Under the pieces are notes generated by a model, which had not been told where the DNA came from, ran no database searches, and saw only the letters and a program-made list of their open reading frames with translations. 64,000 bases of DNA. Source: Eleusine coracana subsp. coracana (lineage: Eukaryota; Streptophyta; Magnoliopsida; Poales; Poaceae). Numbering within the stretch: position 1 is the stretch's first letter; each line of letters starts with the position of its first letter. Positions 31,341 through 41,430 of this stretch are shown here, one piece after another. The position numbers were made by a program, and so were the translations under genes. The stretch lies in contig CM064430.1 in the NCBI GenBank assembly GCA_032690845.1, positions 7,550,949-7,614,948 of the forward strand, in the 5' to 3' direction.

Positions 31341-32441
31341 AACTGAAATAACAGTAGGTAAGAAATTACCATACCCCAATATTCCCGCAGTCTCGCTAAT
31401 TACCACATTTGCTAATTTCTTTGGCTGAATGAATTTGCTGTCCGGGTATGCACTTGCCCAGTGCTCAATGCTACCGCAAACAAAACAGCCCTCAAGCTTT
31501 TCTTTTCCCTTTTTCTTCTTGAAAGTGGTGGTTTTCTTTGGCTTCTCTTTCTTGTCTTGCTTCTTCTTTTTGTTGTGAGATGCATTGGAATTATTTTTCT
31601 TCTGCACCACATTGGCGCTAGAAGATTCAACTCCTTTTCCACGCGTGTCTTTTGCTCTCGCTCTCTCCTCAACATCAAGAGTCCCAATAAGGTCAGCCAC
31701 GCTGAACTCTTGCCTCTTGTGTTTTAGAGAAGTAGCAAAATCCTTCTAAGATAATGGTAACTTGGAGATAATACCTCTAGCCACAAACTTGTCAGGCAAC
31801 ATGCATGGAAATTGTTCGAGTTCCTTTGCAAGTGCTTGTATCTCATGAGCTTGTTCGACCACGGAATGATCCTCGACCATTTTGAAGTCAAACAACTGTT
31901 TCATGAGATACAACTCACTCCCAATATTAGAAACACCAAACTTTGCATCCAATGCATCTCACAACTCTTTGGCAGTTTTACATGTGATGTAGGAGTCAAC
32001 ATACTTGTCAGCGAGAGTGCTAATCACATCGCCTCGAAACAGGTTATCGGCAGTCTCGAACGCTTTCTCCTCTTCAGGAGTAAATTGTTCGGGCTTTCTC
32101 CATGCGGCGTGATAGCAATTCATCGCTGTCAAACACAGTATTATCCAAGCACGCCACCTCTTGTAAAACGTACCATCAAAACTATCGGGTTTCAACGTAA
32201 CAACAAATCCTCTAACAGAAAAATGCCTATCAGATTTTTGGATTGTTAGAAAATTAGGCATTTTCAGGTTGAATTTAATCCATGTTATTAGCAGCATATA
32301 GGTGATGACAAGTTTCACTAATTTGCAATTACTAGTTACGATCGCAATCAGACTAGTGAGCACAACAAGAAGAGTAAGGATGTACCCTGCGGACGGACCA
32401 GTGCTGGAGGCACCGGCGGCTCCATTCGTACCAGTCGTCAT
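31260..32441 (-). pseudogene. Copia gag with intron-like insert and degenerate zinc knuckle
   Basis: Starts MTTGTNGAAGASSTGPSAG at 32441. A 159-bp GT-AG segment (32385-32227) encoding a hydrophobic, un-gag-like stretch follows. Gag proper continues with 'HFSVRGFVVTLKPDSFDGT', 'RWRAWIILCLTAMNCYH' and 'SYITCKTAKELWD'. The region 'DAKFGVSNIGSELYLMKQLFD...' matches the UBN2/retrotrans-gag fold. A Lys-rich stretch and a zinc knuckle CFVCGSIEHWASAY follow; the last Cys of CX2CX4HX4C is Tyr, as in the second copy. Stops at about 31957 and 31746 break this copy; the 31746 stop is absent from the second copy. Confidence 0.85.
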
Positions 32442-32483
32442 GGTACGTTGCTTGAAGTAGTCGAACTTAATTGAGAATTGGAA

Positions 32484-32880
32484 TGTGTTATCGCACTTGG
32501 GGCAGTGCCGGGATGCACGTATCTGCAGGCAATGAAACGGGAAACCGACGCATGCAATAATCAAAGCAGGATTTTGGTTTCCTCGAATCTTACCTTTCCG
32601 TTTTCATGCTGCAAAACTTCCAAACGCGCGCGCGGCAGGCACAACACACGGCTTGCTTGCTTGCTCGCACGCACGCACGCACGCCACACCACGCCACGCC
32701 ACGCCACGCCACGGCTCGGCGGCGGCGGCGCGCGCGTGTGGCTCGCCTCTTGCCCCTCTCAACTTCTTTAATAGGTGTAACAAGAGTGCACCTATTAAAT
32801 CGAGTCAACGTAAAGTAAATACTTCATGTGGAATTAAACCATTGCATTTAATATGGACCTAGACTTTATTAATGTTAACA
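32484..32880 (-). repeat. Copia 5' LTR of copy 1 (shortened)
   Basis: The right edge TGTTAACA (minus strand) at 32880 is followed inward by the same blocks as the 3' LTR: 'aaagtctaggtccatatt', 'cttgttacacctatta', 'gaggggcaagaggcgagcc', a CACGC array, and 'tttggaagttttgca'. It lacks the about 18-bp segment that carries the TATA box in the 3' LTR, so this LTR probably cannot start transcription in the usual way. Confidence 0.72.
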
Positions 32881-33517
32881 CATCTCCACCATGGATGTGT
32901 TTGGGGCTGGTTTCATTTGCACGGAGGGACTCCTGATCTCCAAGAAAAGCAGCAAATTTTCAGAAACACGCACATAGACTATTCAGCTTCATGAATCGCT
33001 CAAAAAATCAAACATGCTATGACGGGACGACCAGGACTGGAGGTGGCAGAAAGAACCTGAGCAACCCTGTGGATGTATCAGGGTTCATCACCCAATGCAA
33101 GGAGGTTCTAGCCCCGCCGTGACTGCCCTTGCCGTGCAACACGAAGCATCCCTCGATAGCCTCGCCGCGTGGGAGGAGCAGCACCATTCTATCGCGGCTG
33201 TAGGGATGCCAAGTTGCAGTGTCCACATGCCAAGATGTACTGGATGCCCCAATTCTTCCTCCTATATTGGGGTCCCTAGCCATGTACTGGAAGTCAAGAC
33301 AGACATGTTCATTCCTAATGTTTTCCATACCTACCTAATGAGGCATTTTTTATGTTTATGTAGATGAGTAGCATCCATTAATCATGCGTACTCATTGTGA
33401 GGAGCTAGCAAAATTTAAAATACACCAAAAGAAGTTTTTGCTCCAAGGCAGCCAAGCTAAGTGATTGTGTGGAGCTAGTTTCTGCTGCTGGACCATCGGG
33501 TTAAGATGGATATGTAC
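32881..33517 (+). repeat. Repeat module, copy 3 (in the 6.9-kb block)
   Basis: The host DNA flanking the Copia insertion. It contains both the part seen in copy 1 ('actcctgatctccaag...ctagccccg') and the part seen in copy 2 ('tatcgcggctgt...tttctgctgc'), so it gives the contiguous order. A minus-strand open frame (33017-33328) has no recognisable motif and is not preserved in the diverged copies. Confidence 0.75.
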
Positions 33518-33519
33518 TA

Positions 33520-33846
33520 CTCCTTCCGTCCAAGAATATAAGCATTCTTAAAATCCTAATGCAAAATAAGGATAGGATAAAAAGACTATCATACTCTTAT
33601 TTTTATCACATAAAAAAGTTTCTCTCTCATCTAATCATACCTCATTTATTACGTTCACACACCTCATTTATTACGTTCACACTCTACAAATGCTTACTCC
33701 ATCTGTTCTTAAATTATTATCGTTATTGACTTTTTTATTTAATTTTGATCATTCGTCTTATTCAAAATATTATTTTAAATATATAAAATTTTAAGTTATA
33801 CTTAAATTTCTTTTGATAATAAAACAAACTATATCAATATATATGA
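33520..33846. mobile_element. Nested Stowaway-like MITEs, truncated copy
   Basis: The outer element begins CTCCTTCCGTCCAAGAATAT at 33520 after a TA. The inner one begins CTCCATCTGTTCTTAAATTA at 33697 after a TA. Both right-hand ends are missing because the sequence switches to RTE DNA at 33847. The complete nest is at 63219-63687. Confidence 0.8.
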
Positions 33847-34795
33847 CTTTCCAATTAGAATAGGACTACACCAAGGGTCAACGCTAAGCCCTTATTTATT
33901 TACTTTGGTGATGGACGAGGTCACACGAGAAATACAGAGTGATGCCCCTTGGTGTATGCTCTTTGCTAATGATGTGTTATTAGTTGACGAGGGTAGGGCT
34001 GGGCTAGGGTTAATAGGAAGTTGGAGCTGTGGAGGCACATATTAGAGTCGAAAGGGTTCGATTTAGTAGGACCATTACCGAGTATATGATATGTGAGTTC
34101 AGCGCGACTAGGCATGAGGATGAAGACGTTAGTCTTGATGGGCAATTGGTGGTCAAGAAGGATACATTTCGTTATTCGTCTGGTGATGTTATACAATGTT
34201 GAGTGCTGGCCTACGAAAAGGTGACATATTCAACAATTGAGTGTAGCAGAGATGCCTATGTTGCGTTGGTTTTACGGGCATATAAGAAGAGATTGAATAT
34301 GAAATAAAGATATCCGGGACAGGATAGAAGTGGACCTATCGGAGAGAAATTGGTTCAACATCGGTTGAGATGGTTTGGACATGTTCAACGGAGACCTCCA
34401 GAGGCGCCGGTGCATAGTAAGGTTCTAAAGAGAGATGCTAATATTGAGAGAGGTAGAGGACGACCTAACTTGCTGACTTGGGATAAGTCAGTTAAGAGAG
34501 ACTTGAAGGAGTGGGATATCCCTAAGGAACTAGCTATGGATAGGACTGCTTGGAGACTAGTAATAGACAGTGTCGGAACAGTGATCCTTGTTTTTTCTTC
34601 CTTTTTGCTTATTCGTTTTTCTTTCTTTTGACTTTTGTTCCTTTTATTTTTGTTTCTTTTTTGGGTTTCTTTTCTTCCTTTTGTATTTTGTTCCTTTTGT
34701 CTCTTCTTTTTTTTTTGGTTTTCATGGGTTTTATTTCTAACCTACCCCAACTTATTTGGGATAAAAAGACTTTGTTATTATTGTTGTTAAATTGT
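33847..34795 (+). mobile_element. RTE-type LINE, 5'-truncated 3' end
   Basis: Broken frames read 'GLHQGSTLSPYLFTLVMDEVTREIQ', 'PWCMLFANDVLLVDE' (the FADD catalytic box with Asp replaced by Asn) and 'KLELWRHILESKGF'. 'ECWPTK', 'MLRWFYGHIRRD' and the open piece 34350-34631 follow ('RLRWFGHVQRRPPEAP', 'RGRGRPNLLTWDKSVKRDLKEW'). The 3' UTR ends with 'cctaccccaacttatttggg' and a (TTG/TTA)n tail, the typical end of plant RTE elements. Many frameshifts make it inactive. Confidence 0.88.
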
Positions 34796-34799
34796 AGAG

Positions 34800-35310
34800 A
34801 TAAAAAATGTCAGAATTAATATTCTTTCTCATCTTAAATATAGTACTTGTTTTTTTTTCATCGAAGTGTTCATTGCCCTCACTCTCTCCCAATTCCCACG
34901 CCGACGCCAAATAGATCGTTTTATTCCATTCTGGCAAAATCCGTCGCGGCGGCTCCCATGATCTTTGGTTCAGCGGCGCCCGTCCTCATCATGGCTGCGG
35001 CTGCCAGTTTGACGCAAGGCAGAAACTACTGGCCCTTGAGATTGATAGCGCAATCGATCTGCTCGGCGCAAGGTGACAGTTCGAGTCACCGGCGGCTTAT
35101 GGTTGTCTCGAGTGACAATGGTGGCGCGGAGATGTGATGCAAAATTAAAGAACATTCGCGTGAGACAAAGTAGTTCAAACGATACTCATTAGCCAATGAT
35201 CTAATTATCCTTAAATTAATTACTTTAATTAGTAGACAATGGCAATAATATCCAATCAATTGGACGATTAGATTAGAATGATGATACCTCTTGCATACTT
35301 GTATCATGAT
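34800..35310. other. Intergenic, no gene recognised
   Basis: A GC-richer central part (34870-35130) gives short open frames without recognisable motifs. It lies downstream of the LEA gene. Confidence 0.4.
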
Positions 35311-35695
35311 CCATCATAAAAGGAGAGATACTCAATGCAGCCTAATTAAACAGACGGTGTTTTTTTGTAAGGGGCGGTACCGCTCATTTGACCACCTTTA
35401 CCCGTAGCAAATTAAAAACAAAGAAGATAATTCCAGCCCATGCATGGCTCGAGTAGCCTGCAGCCTCCTGAGAAACAAGAAACGACCCCGTGCAGAATGT
35501 CCACGTCTGGCCGCGGACGCTGTCCACAGCGTTCTGGAATTCCCATTGACACCGGCACACCTCAAAAGCTACACTACGTACGTGTTCACGTGATTGCCAT
35601 TGACGTACACGGTCGATTTATTTATTTATTATTGTAAACAAACTCGCGTAGGATAAGGTAACGGTACAACATAAGGGAGTCTCGCTCGATTATCA

Positions 35696-36184
35696 TTACA
35701 CCATCTTATTACGCTCGTTCATGTCCGCGGCAGTTGTCATCGCCTCGACGACAGCCTTGCCGGTTCCGGCACCTCTCTTCCCGGCGTTGCTCCTTGCCGC
35801 GGTGGCCACCTTCTCCGCGTCCTCCCTTGTGACCACCTTATCACCCGGCAGCTTGGCGTCGCCCAGTACGTCTTTGAGCCTCACCGTTGCCACCCCACCA
35901 CTCCGCTCGTCCGCCGGCTTCACGTTCATCTCCGCCGCCTGTATCGCCTTTTCAGCCAGCCCACCGGGCTCGTCGCCACCGCCCGAACCCGTCGTGCACA
36001 TCTCCGCAACGGCCCGAATCGCGGCCGCGTCGGCGAAGTCTACCGGCTTGTCGCCGGCCTTGCTCCGCGTCACCGCCTGGAGGACATCGCCGACGGTGAC
36101 CGCCTTGTTGGGCTGCGCTACCTCCTGGAGAGCCTCGCCGATGGTGACCACCTTGGCCCGGACCAGGTCCTCACCGTGGATCAT
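35696..36184 (-). CDS. Late embryogenesis abundant protein, SMP (seed maturation protein / D-34) family
   Basis: A 162-residue, Ala/Val/Lys-rich hydrophilic protein. Residues 11-55 contain 'KVVTIGEALQEV', 'AVTVGDVLQAVTRSKAGDKPVD' and 'ADAAAIRAVAEM', the core of an SMP domain ('ITIGEALEA...GDKPVDxSDAAAIQAAE'). Residues about 96-160 hold a second one: 'VRLKDVLGDAKLPGDKVVTREDAEKV' ending 'AADMNERNKMV'. SMP proteins accumulate in drying seeds and are thought to stabilise macromolecules; they are cytosolic or nuclear and have no signal peptide, as here. It is shorter than the family norm of about 250 residues and lacks the N-terminal SMP repeat ('AxMMQSAE'). The chosen ATG is the first in the frame. 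The codons just upstream (HLAGSNNYNPDR) are open as far as a possible 'ttcttccag' acceptor at 36221-36229, so an upstream exon is conceivable. No frame damage; GC3-rich. Confidence 0.85.
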   Translation of the reverse strand: MIHGEDLVRAKVVTIGEALQEVAQPNKAVTVGDVLQAVTRSKAGDKPVDFADAAAIRAVAEMCTTGSGGGDEPGGLAEKAIQAAEMNVKPADERSGGVATVRLKDVLGDAKLPGDKVVTREDAEKVATAARSNAGKRGAGTGKAVVEAMTTAADMNERNKMV

Positions 36185-36289
36185 CCTGTCTGGGTTGTAG
36201 TTGTTGCTACCGGCTAAGTGCTGGAAGAACTAAACGAGCAAGGCGTAGTCCTTTGCAGGGAAAGGATTGGATCGAGCTGGGATCAGCCG

Positions 36290-36375
36290 GCGACACATAT
36301 ATAGATGTGTATATATATAAATCTTTTAGTACCGCCACATGGTGTTCTACGTGTCACACGTAGCAGGACACGTCT
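36290..36375 (-). promoter_or_regulatory. LEA promoter: TATA box and ABRE-like ACGTGTC elements
   Basis: On the minus strand a TATA box CTATATATG lies at 36304-36296, about 112 bp before the ATG, with a second TATA-like stretch at 36320-36307. Upstream, within 25 bp, are ACGT-core elements: ACGTGTC on the plus strand at 36349-36355, ACACGT at 36356-36361 and ACGTGTC on the minus strand at 36373-36367. ACGTGKC is the core of the abscisic acid response element bound by ABI5/AREB bZIP factors, and several ABREs together are typical of LEA promoters. The effect on this gene is inferred. Confidence 0.7.
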
Positions 36376-36503
36376 TCGCCTCTTCGGATGTCTAGATGCC
36401 GCGCGTGCCCGAATGGCAGGAACGAACTTACCAGAGAGAGCGGCAAGCTTTCTGCTTTACCACCTGTGCGTTTTGACACGCAGCAACCGTCTGAAACGAC
36501 ATC

Positions 36504-36646
36504 CAGGGATTGAAATCTTGCTAAATTGCTACAGTATTTAGTGTTGGGATTCACCAGAATCCTAGTCTCTCGATAAAACTGGTCCGGACCGGGATTTCCG
36601 GAATCCGTGAAAACCGGCCGGGATCCGACCAGGATTTTAATCCCTG
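36504..36646. mobile_element. Small hAT-type MITE upstream of the LEA gene
   Basis: The left end reads CAGGGATTGAAATC and the complement of the right end reads CAGGGATTAAAATC. Flanking 8-mers are ACGACATC (36496-36503) and ACGACACC (36647-36654), an 8-bp duplication with one mismatch. CAGGG ends are typical of hAT elements. At 143 bp it is non-coding and sits about 130 bp beyond the ABRE cluster. Confidence 0.8.
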
Positions 36647-36659
36647 ACGACACCTACAA

Positions 36660-37500
36660 GCGAGTTCCCAACATTATTTCTCCTCTAAGTGTATATGAAA
36701 AAACAAATGAATGGAGTTGTGCGGAATGTGTTATTTTTTCTACAGGCAGTTTATCGAATGATAATGTTCGATGAGGACATTGATACCACGCATTTAATTT
36801 TCTGACATTTTATCCAAAATGGTAATGTCTAAATGGCACAACATATGATGATTTGTCTAATAAACATAAGGGGTTAACTGGGCATGAAGGTTGTAATTTT
36901 CTGACCACTCTGCACTTTGCAGATAAAATATACTAACATTAAAACAAAAATTAAATTATTTATATAGCTTAATATTTTTTGAAACTTTTTTTACTTGGAG
37001 AGCATGTTATATAGAACACTTTTTGTTTTGTGGTCGAGTTCTAATTCAGTTTACAATTGTTTTAAAAAAATAGATGACTAAGACTAATTAAACATGAAGG
37101 CAAGATGTTTGAATTTCTTCAAGTATTAGTTATGCCAAACAGCTTGGCGTGACTCATGTTTTGGTCATGCTATTTGTTTTGGCGTGACTCTTTTGCCAAT
37201 CGAGCTTGTCATCTATCCGACATGAAAATTTTGGTCCATATAATATCTTGTGCCATTTTATTTGGCATGACTGATTTATGACTTACGCCAGACAGTTTGG
37301 CACGTCTAGATTATAAAAATATATATTGATATAATTTATTATTAAAATATCATTTTAAAAAGGTTTATTTTTAAAAGATTCCTCATGTTAAGCGTTGGTG
37401 CTGATCTGCAGCACCATATACAGTCGGCGATAGCCACAGCCTAACAAGCTCCTAACATCAAGCATCACCCTCTCCTGACAATTGTCAGACTGTCCGTACC
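36660..37500. other. Intergenic AT-rich, no gene recognised
   Basis: Contains reiterated phrases built on 'cagtttggc(g/a)tgac' at about 37135-37310, a weak local repeat. No coding signal. Confidence 0.4.
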
Positions 37501-38480
37501 GGCTCCCACAAAACGTTGCTGGAGGAACGTTTAGCAGAAAAAAACAGCTGCACGAGATCCTGCACCACGTATGTTACGTTCCGTAAGGTTCCGGTTCCAC
37601 CAAATCTAGAGCTCCTCTATGCACTGATGTGGCATGGGTCCACCCAACAACCCGCCGCGCCTCGTGCAGGCTTCCTTCGCCTCCTCCTGCTCTTCCGCCT
37701 CGCCTCGCCGAGCAGCCGTAGCAGCGCGAGGAGGAGGAGGACACCACCGCGTCGTAGATCCAGGTTGGAGAGAGAGAAGGGGGAGGTGGAGAGGCCGGCG
37801 GTGGGGTGGCACAGATCCAAGCCGCGAGGAGAGGCCGACGGCGGGGATCCAGACCGGCGGATCCCCACGCGGGAGGAGGCGTGCATAGTGCCGAGAGGAG
37901 AGGGAGGTCTGTGTGCCTCGCTCACCGACGCCGTAGGGGAGGACACGGGGGGCTTCAACTCCTCCTCGACGGAGCTCCGCCAGATCTAGAGGAGGGGTGG
38001 CAGAGGGTGGAGGGAGGAGGGTAGCACGCGATGGGCGCGACCGGCAGGGTCACCGGCGGGGGCCTGTGCCGTGGAGGGAGGAGGGGGCCGGCGGGCCTGC
38101 AGGTGGCGGAGGAGGAGGAAAGCATGGAGGCGTGGCGGGAGGTGGCGTCGGGCTGGATGGCGCCCTGGAGGAAGAGGAAGGAGGAGGGAAGAGGAGGCGC
38201 CGGCATGGAGCTCCGGATGGCGTAGGCACGGGCATGCGCGCGGAGGCGAGAGCACCGGTGGGAGGGCGTGCGCGTGGAGGCAAGAGGGCCGATAGGGTCC
38301 GTCTCGGTTGTGGCCTCGCGGTGGAAGAACCGAAGAGAGATTGGGGAGAGGTGAAAGAGAGAGAGAGAGGGGTGAGAAAAAGAGAGAGGAGACACTGATT
38401 AATGGGCTCCACAAAGAGTTAGTTGGGATAGAGGATAAAATATAGAGGATGATGGGTGTGAAAAAAATTGATATAGAGTA
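37500..38480. other. GC-rich purine/pyrimidine-biased stretch
   Basis: A CpG-rich, strongly GA-rich (plus strand) region with long overlapping open frames on both strands up to 157 codons (37516-37989), ending in a (GA)n run at 38345-38395. No domain is visible, and simultaneous openness of five frames indicates composition, not coding. It has the look of a transposon leader or a gene 5' region. A weaker counterpart lies at 46390-46560, next to the same paralogous block. Confidence 0.45.
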
Positions 38481-38554
38481 AATAATATTACTGATTAGGA
38501 GAGAATATTCTGTTTAGAGGATAGATTTAAAGTATCACGAGTGCAGTCAGTCTC

Positions 38555-38780
38555 ATACGTTACAGCGCCACCGATTCCTGAGCCTTCAGTAGTAAGTGCG
38601 GACATATATTCTGGCTGTTTCTGTCCAGCGATAATACATGTCACCCATGTGAGAATAGCCTTTCTATAGGGCATTCTGTTCCAGGTGCTGGAGCACATAG
38701 ACCATGCCGAGCACCGGTGGCACCATTCCCATGCGAGGATGATATGTTTGCTAAGGCAAGCTGTGGACAAACAACCAAAT
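38555..38780 (+). repeat. Paralogous block A, copy 1
   Basis: It matches 46745-46960 in order: 'gagcc(t/c)tc(a/g)', 'tctggctgt/tcggctgt', 'agggcattctgt', 'ggagcac', 'accggtggca / gtcggtggca', 'cgatgcccat / ccattcccat' and 'aaggcaagct'. Diverged, non-coding. Confidence 0.65.
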
Positions 38781-39753
38781 GTACCCATTTGTACAGACCG
38801 TGCAGCAAAAAGATATGGCGCAATGCTGGTGTATCAACTGGAGCTCACAAAGTTGCTGCACTGCAACTGCACACACTGGCAATGTCCTAGAGACTCGTCT
38901 AGAAGCTGCAGAAGAATTTTAACATTGAAGATACATAAAAGTCATGAATAATTCAGGTACATCATGCAGCTAAACACCAAATTATATCAACTTATTCTGG
39001 GACGAATGAATTTCAAGTTGGATGATAAGGAAACTCCAAGTCTAATAACTATCTTGTGCATGCACGCATGAGTTTTGTACTGTATGTTTGTACTTGTAGA
39101 TACATGATTAATAATTTTTAAGCACGAGTGGTCATAGATTGAGGACTTACCAGATCAATCCATTACCGTAAGATGTCCACTCCCAGTGTCTCCCAATCCC
39201 AAGCTGTTGATGCATAGATATGATTTTATAATGCTTCCATCTGTAGAGTGCTCTCAATTAATGATGCAAGCGTAGTTTGGCAAAATGATGCAGCAAATAG
39301 GTTTAACTACTTTTTGCACCGTGGAAACCGAGCTTGGGTGCATACGGGAGATTATTTGAAACCAGTCATCTAAATATATGGGACACTAAGTACATCACAT
39401 ATATTAAATGGACAACGAGGATTCATAGAAAAGATATTAGGACTTGATGGTCTAGAAAGTGAAATGATACTATACATTTATTTCCATCTTCTTAGGTACA
39501 TTGTTCCTATTTGCTTGGTACCGTCCACTTATTTAGGTGTAAACAAAGACATGTATAGTTTTGCAGTTTTGCTCGTTCGCATGGAACTCTTAAATACCTA
39601 GGTGACCGCTGAATGTTTCGGATTAAAATCTTAATTTTTCAATTGAAGGCTCCTCTGGAACGCATGACTATAACAATGCAAGAATAGCAAAAGCATATGG
39701 ATGTAACAGGAATGCAAATGAAAAATAGATAATTAAAAAATTTGTAATTTTTG

Positions 39754-40001
39754 CTAAGAAGAAAAACATCTCACGTAGGTCGAGAAACCCCCGAACCCCT
39801 GCCCCACTCTTACACAACGGCACTGTGACCAGTATGAGATGCCCACGACCTGGGTCAGGCCTTAGACCTGTGATTTAGTATGGTGACAAATGAGAGAATT
39901 TTTCTTACCACAACTTGTTAATTTTCTCCCCGTGAGAGTCGAACCTGAAACCTTGTGGTGCTACTAAGCCTCCTCAACCAATAAGTTGAAGGATCGTTCA
40001 C
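39754..40001 (-). mobile_element. SINE, same family as the one at 4417, 3'-truncated
   Basis: On the minus strand: start 'gtgaacgatcctt', an A-box-like 'ttggttgaggagg', the shared 'cttagtagcacca', a B box 'ggttcgactctc', then a body ending 'ggggttcgggggtttctcga' and 'cgtgaga'. It stops at 'cttcttag', where the 4.4-kb SINE continues for another 60 bp to its T tail. No target duplication was found. Confidence 0.78.
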
Positions 40002-40749
40002 TTGATGTGGGTACCTAATGTCTAATATGACAAAGACGTGAGATTTTTGCCACGGTCATCAGCAAAGTAAAGGAAAAAGAGGTGGGATTGGATGGAAAAT
40101 TTCCTCCATTTTTCCATTGGAATGGACAGTATAGGAAAGTTTCTTTGATATTTTTTGTGTTCCAAATGAGTACACAATGTTCAAATCCATAGGCATAAAA
40201 TTCCTTCAATTATAAGGACCCATCATGGTCTCTGAATTTCTCTGATTGTTGCATTAAAAGCTAGCTAGTATCGTATTTCTTATCCATCTGCCTGTTATAT
40301 GAAAGATTACAGCGGTCCTCAGTCCTCACAATAAACTAATAGAGATTACTATGGTATTAGAACGTAGATCAGCCATATATGGAGACTTTGGATGGAACCA
40401 CATATTGTGGGTATTCTTGCAACGATGTTTAGATAGGCACCCAGTAAGCGTGCCGAAATGTGGTGTTCTTCCTACAGGCAATGTACATAATATAAATGTT
40501 AAGACAATGACACTGATGTACAATATTTTTAATTTTCAGACAGTTTGCTCCAAGGTGCCCTCCACCCAAGAAATAAGCAAAATGGCAATGCCGAATTGTT
40601 TCGACATCTGTTCATTTTTCTAGCGGAGGCACGGTGTTAAGCTGTGGGTCAAGATCGTAGTTTTGTCACCACTCTTGAACTCTGGTGACAAATATACTAG
40701 CTAATCCGATGATTCGGTTCAGCTCACATGTCTTAGATTGTAAGTAACT

Positions 40750-41000
40750 AGTTCTCCAATCTGCTGCTGCACAGGAACCACACATACTTGTATGGACCCT
40801 TCTACAATCAAGAAAAGAAATTAAAATAAGATCTCATAAGTCATAAGTAGGATACGGCGATATGCTACGTAGATAAGCACCAATCAGCTAGCATCAACTT
40901 GTTGCAGGGTGAATGAATTCTAATTTGACTGTTATAGGGGACCCTCTGTCTGGCTACCCTATATGTACTCATGGATGCATGATCAATACTTTTTACAGCA
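40750..41000 (+). repeat. Paralogous block B, copy 1
   Basis: It matches 42435-42654: 'tgctgctgcacaggaac', 'cccttctacaatc', 'gatct(c/t)ataagtcat', 'catcaacttgttgcagggtg', 'aatgaattc' and 'tctggctaccct'. Non-coding. The modules at 41225-41430 downstream resemble the repeat-module tail ('gagattgtttgaaaacattt'). Confidence 0.75.
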
Positions 41001-41430
41001 CACAAATGTCATAAATTGAGAACTTACTAGCACAGTCCATTTTAGTCATGTGTTGATTCCCAACATCACTCAAACCTAAACTGTAGAGACATGCATGTAT
41101 TTCAAATGTTTCGTGATGGGTCAGTAGCGTGATCTAAACATGCATGTCATCGCTTCGGATGAGCTAAGCAAAATTATACTAGAATGTAGCAAACTATAGT
41201 TTTGGCACAAGGGTATAACCAAACACCTTACCAGTACAATGAGAGATTGTTTGAAAACATTTGTCGATATAAAAGACACTAGCTGCACCAAATGAACCGA
41301 CAGGGATGTCAGGCACAAATGATGCCAAGGAATCATAGTCCATGAAGCACTTGAAACTGAAGTAGTGTATATATTTCCATCTACTAAGGCACATGTTCTA
41401 CATCTATTTGGCACCTTTCATTTATCTTAG

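Larger units (their letters stand above)
27190..32880 (-). mobile_element. Ty1/Copia LTR retrotransposon, copy 1 (defective)
   Basis: Minus-strand order: 5' LTR starting TGTTAACATTAATAAAG at 32880, gag (ATG 32441), zinc knuckle, protease, integrase, reverse transcriptase and RNase H (down to 28313), polypurine tract (GGTGGGGAT, about 27769-27777), then the 3' LTR starting TGTTAGATATAATATGGG at 27768. Integrase before reverse transcriptase defines Copia. Several in-frame stops (for example before the RT at 30050, after 29219 and at 31746) make it non-functional. The LTR starts differ (TGTTAACA, TGTTAGAT) and the 5' LTR has lost the TATA region, so the insertion is not young. No primer-binding site was recognised. 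Confidence 0.9.
26923..33846. repeat. 6.9-kb duplicated block, copy 1
   Basis: It is co-linear with 56628-63545 (6,918 bp against 6,924 bp) at an offset of about 29.7 kb and with high identity: in the 276-codon polymerase frame only about seven residues differ. It contains the Copia element, the repeat module and the first part of a nested MITE. On the left this copy continues into native Copia leader sequence. On the right it stops abruptly inside the inner MITE, where RTE sequence begins. Confidence 0.93.

Noticed and set aside
33017..33328. 103-codon minus-strand frame conserved in both duplicated blocks
   Set aside because: Conservation only reflects the recent duplication; the diverged module copies at 21 and 22.9 kb do not keep the frame.
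37516..38414. Up to 157-codon open frames in GC-rich DNA
   Set aside because: Five frames are open together and no conserved motif is present; composition explains them.
40351..40623. 90-codon plus-strand frame (MVLERRSAIYGDF...)
   Set aside because: No recognisable motif, AT-rich surroundings and an overlapping minus-strand frame; not enough to call a gene.
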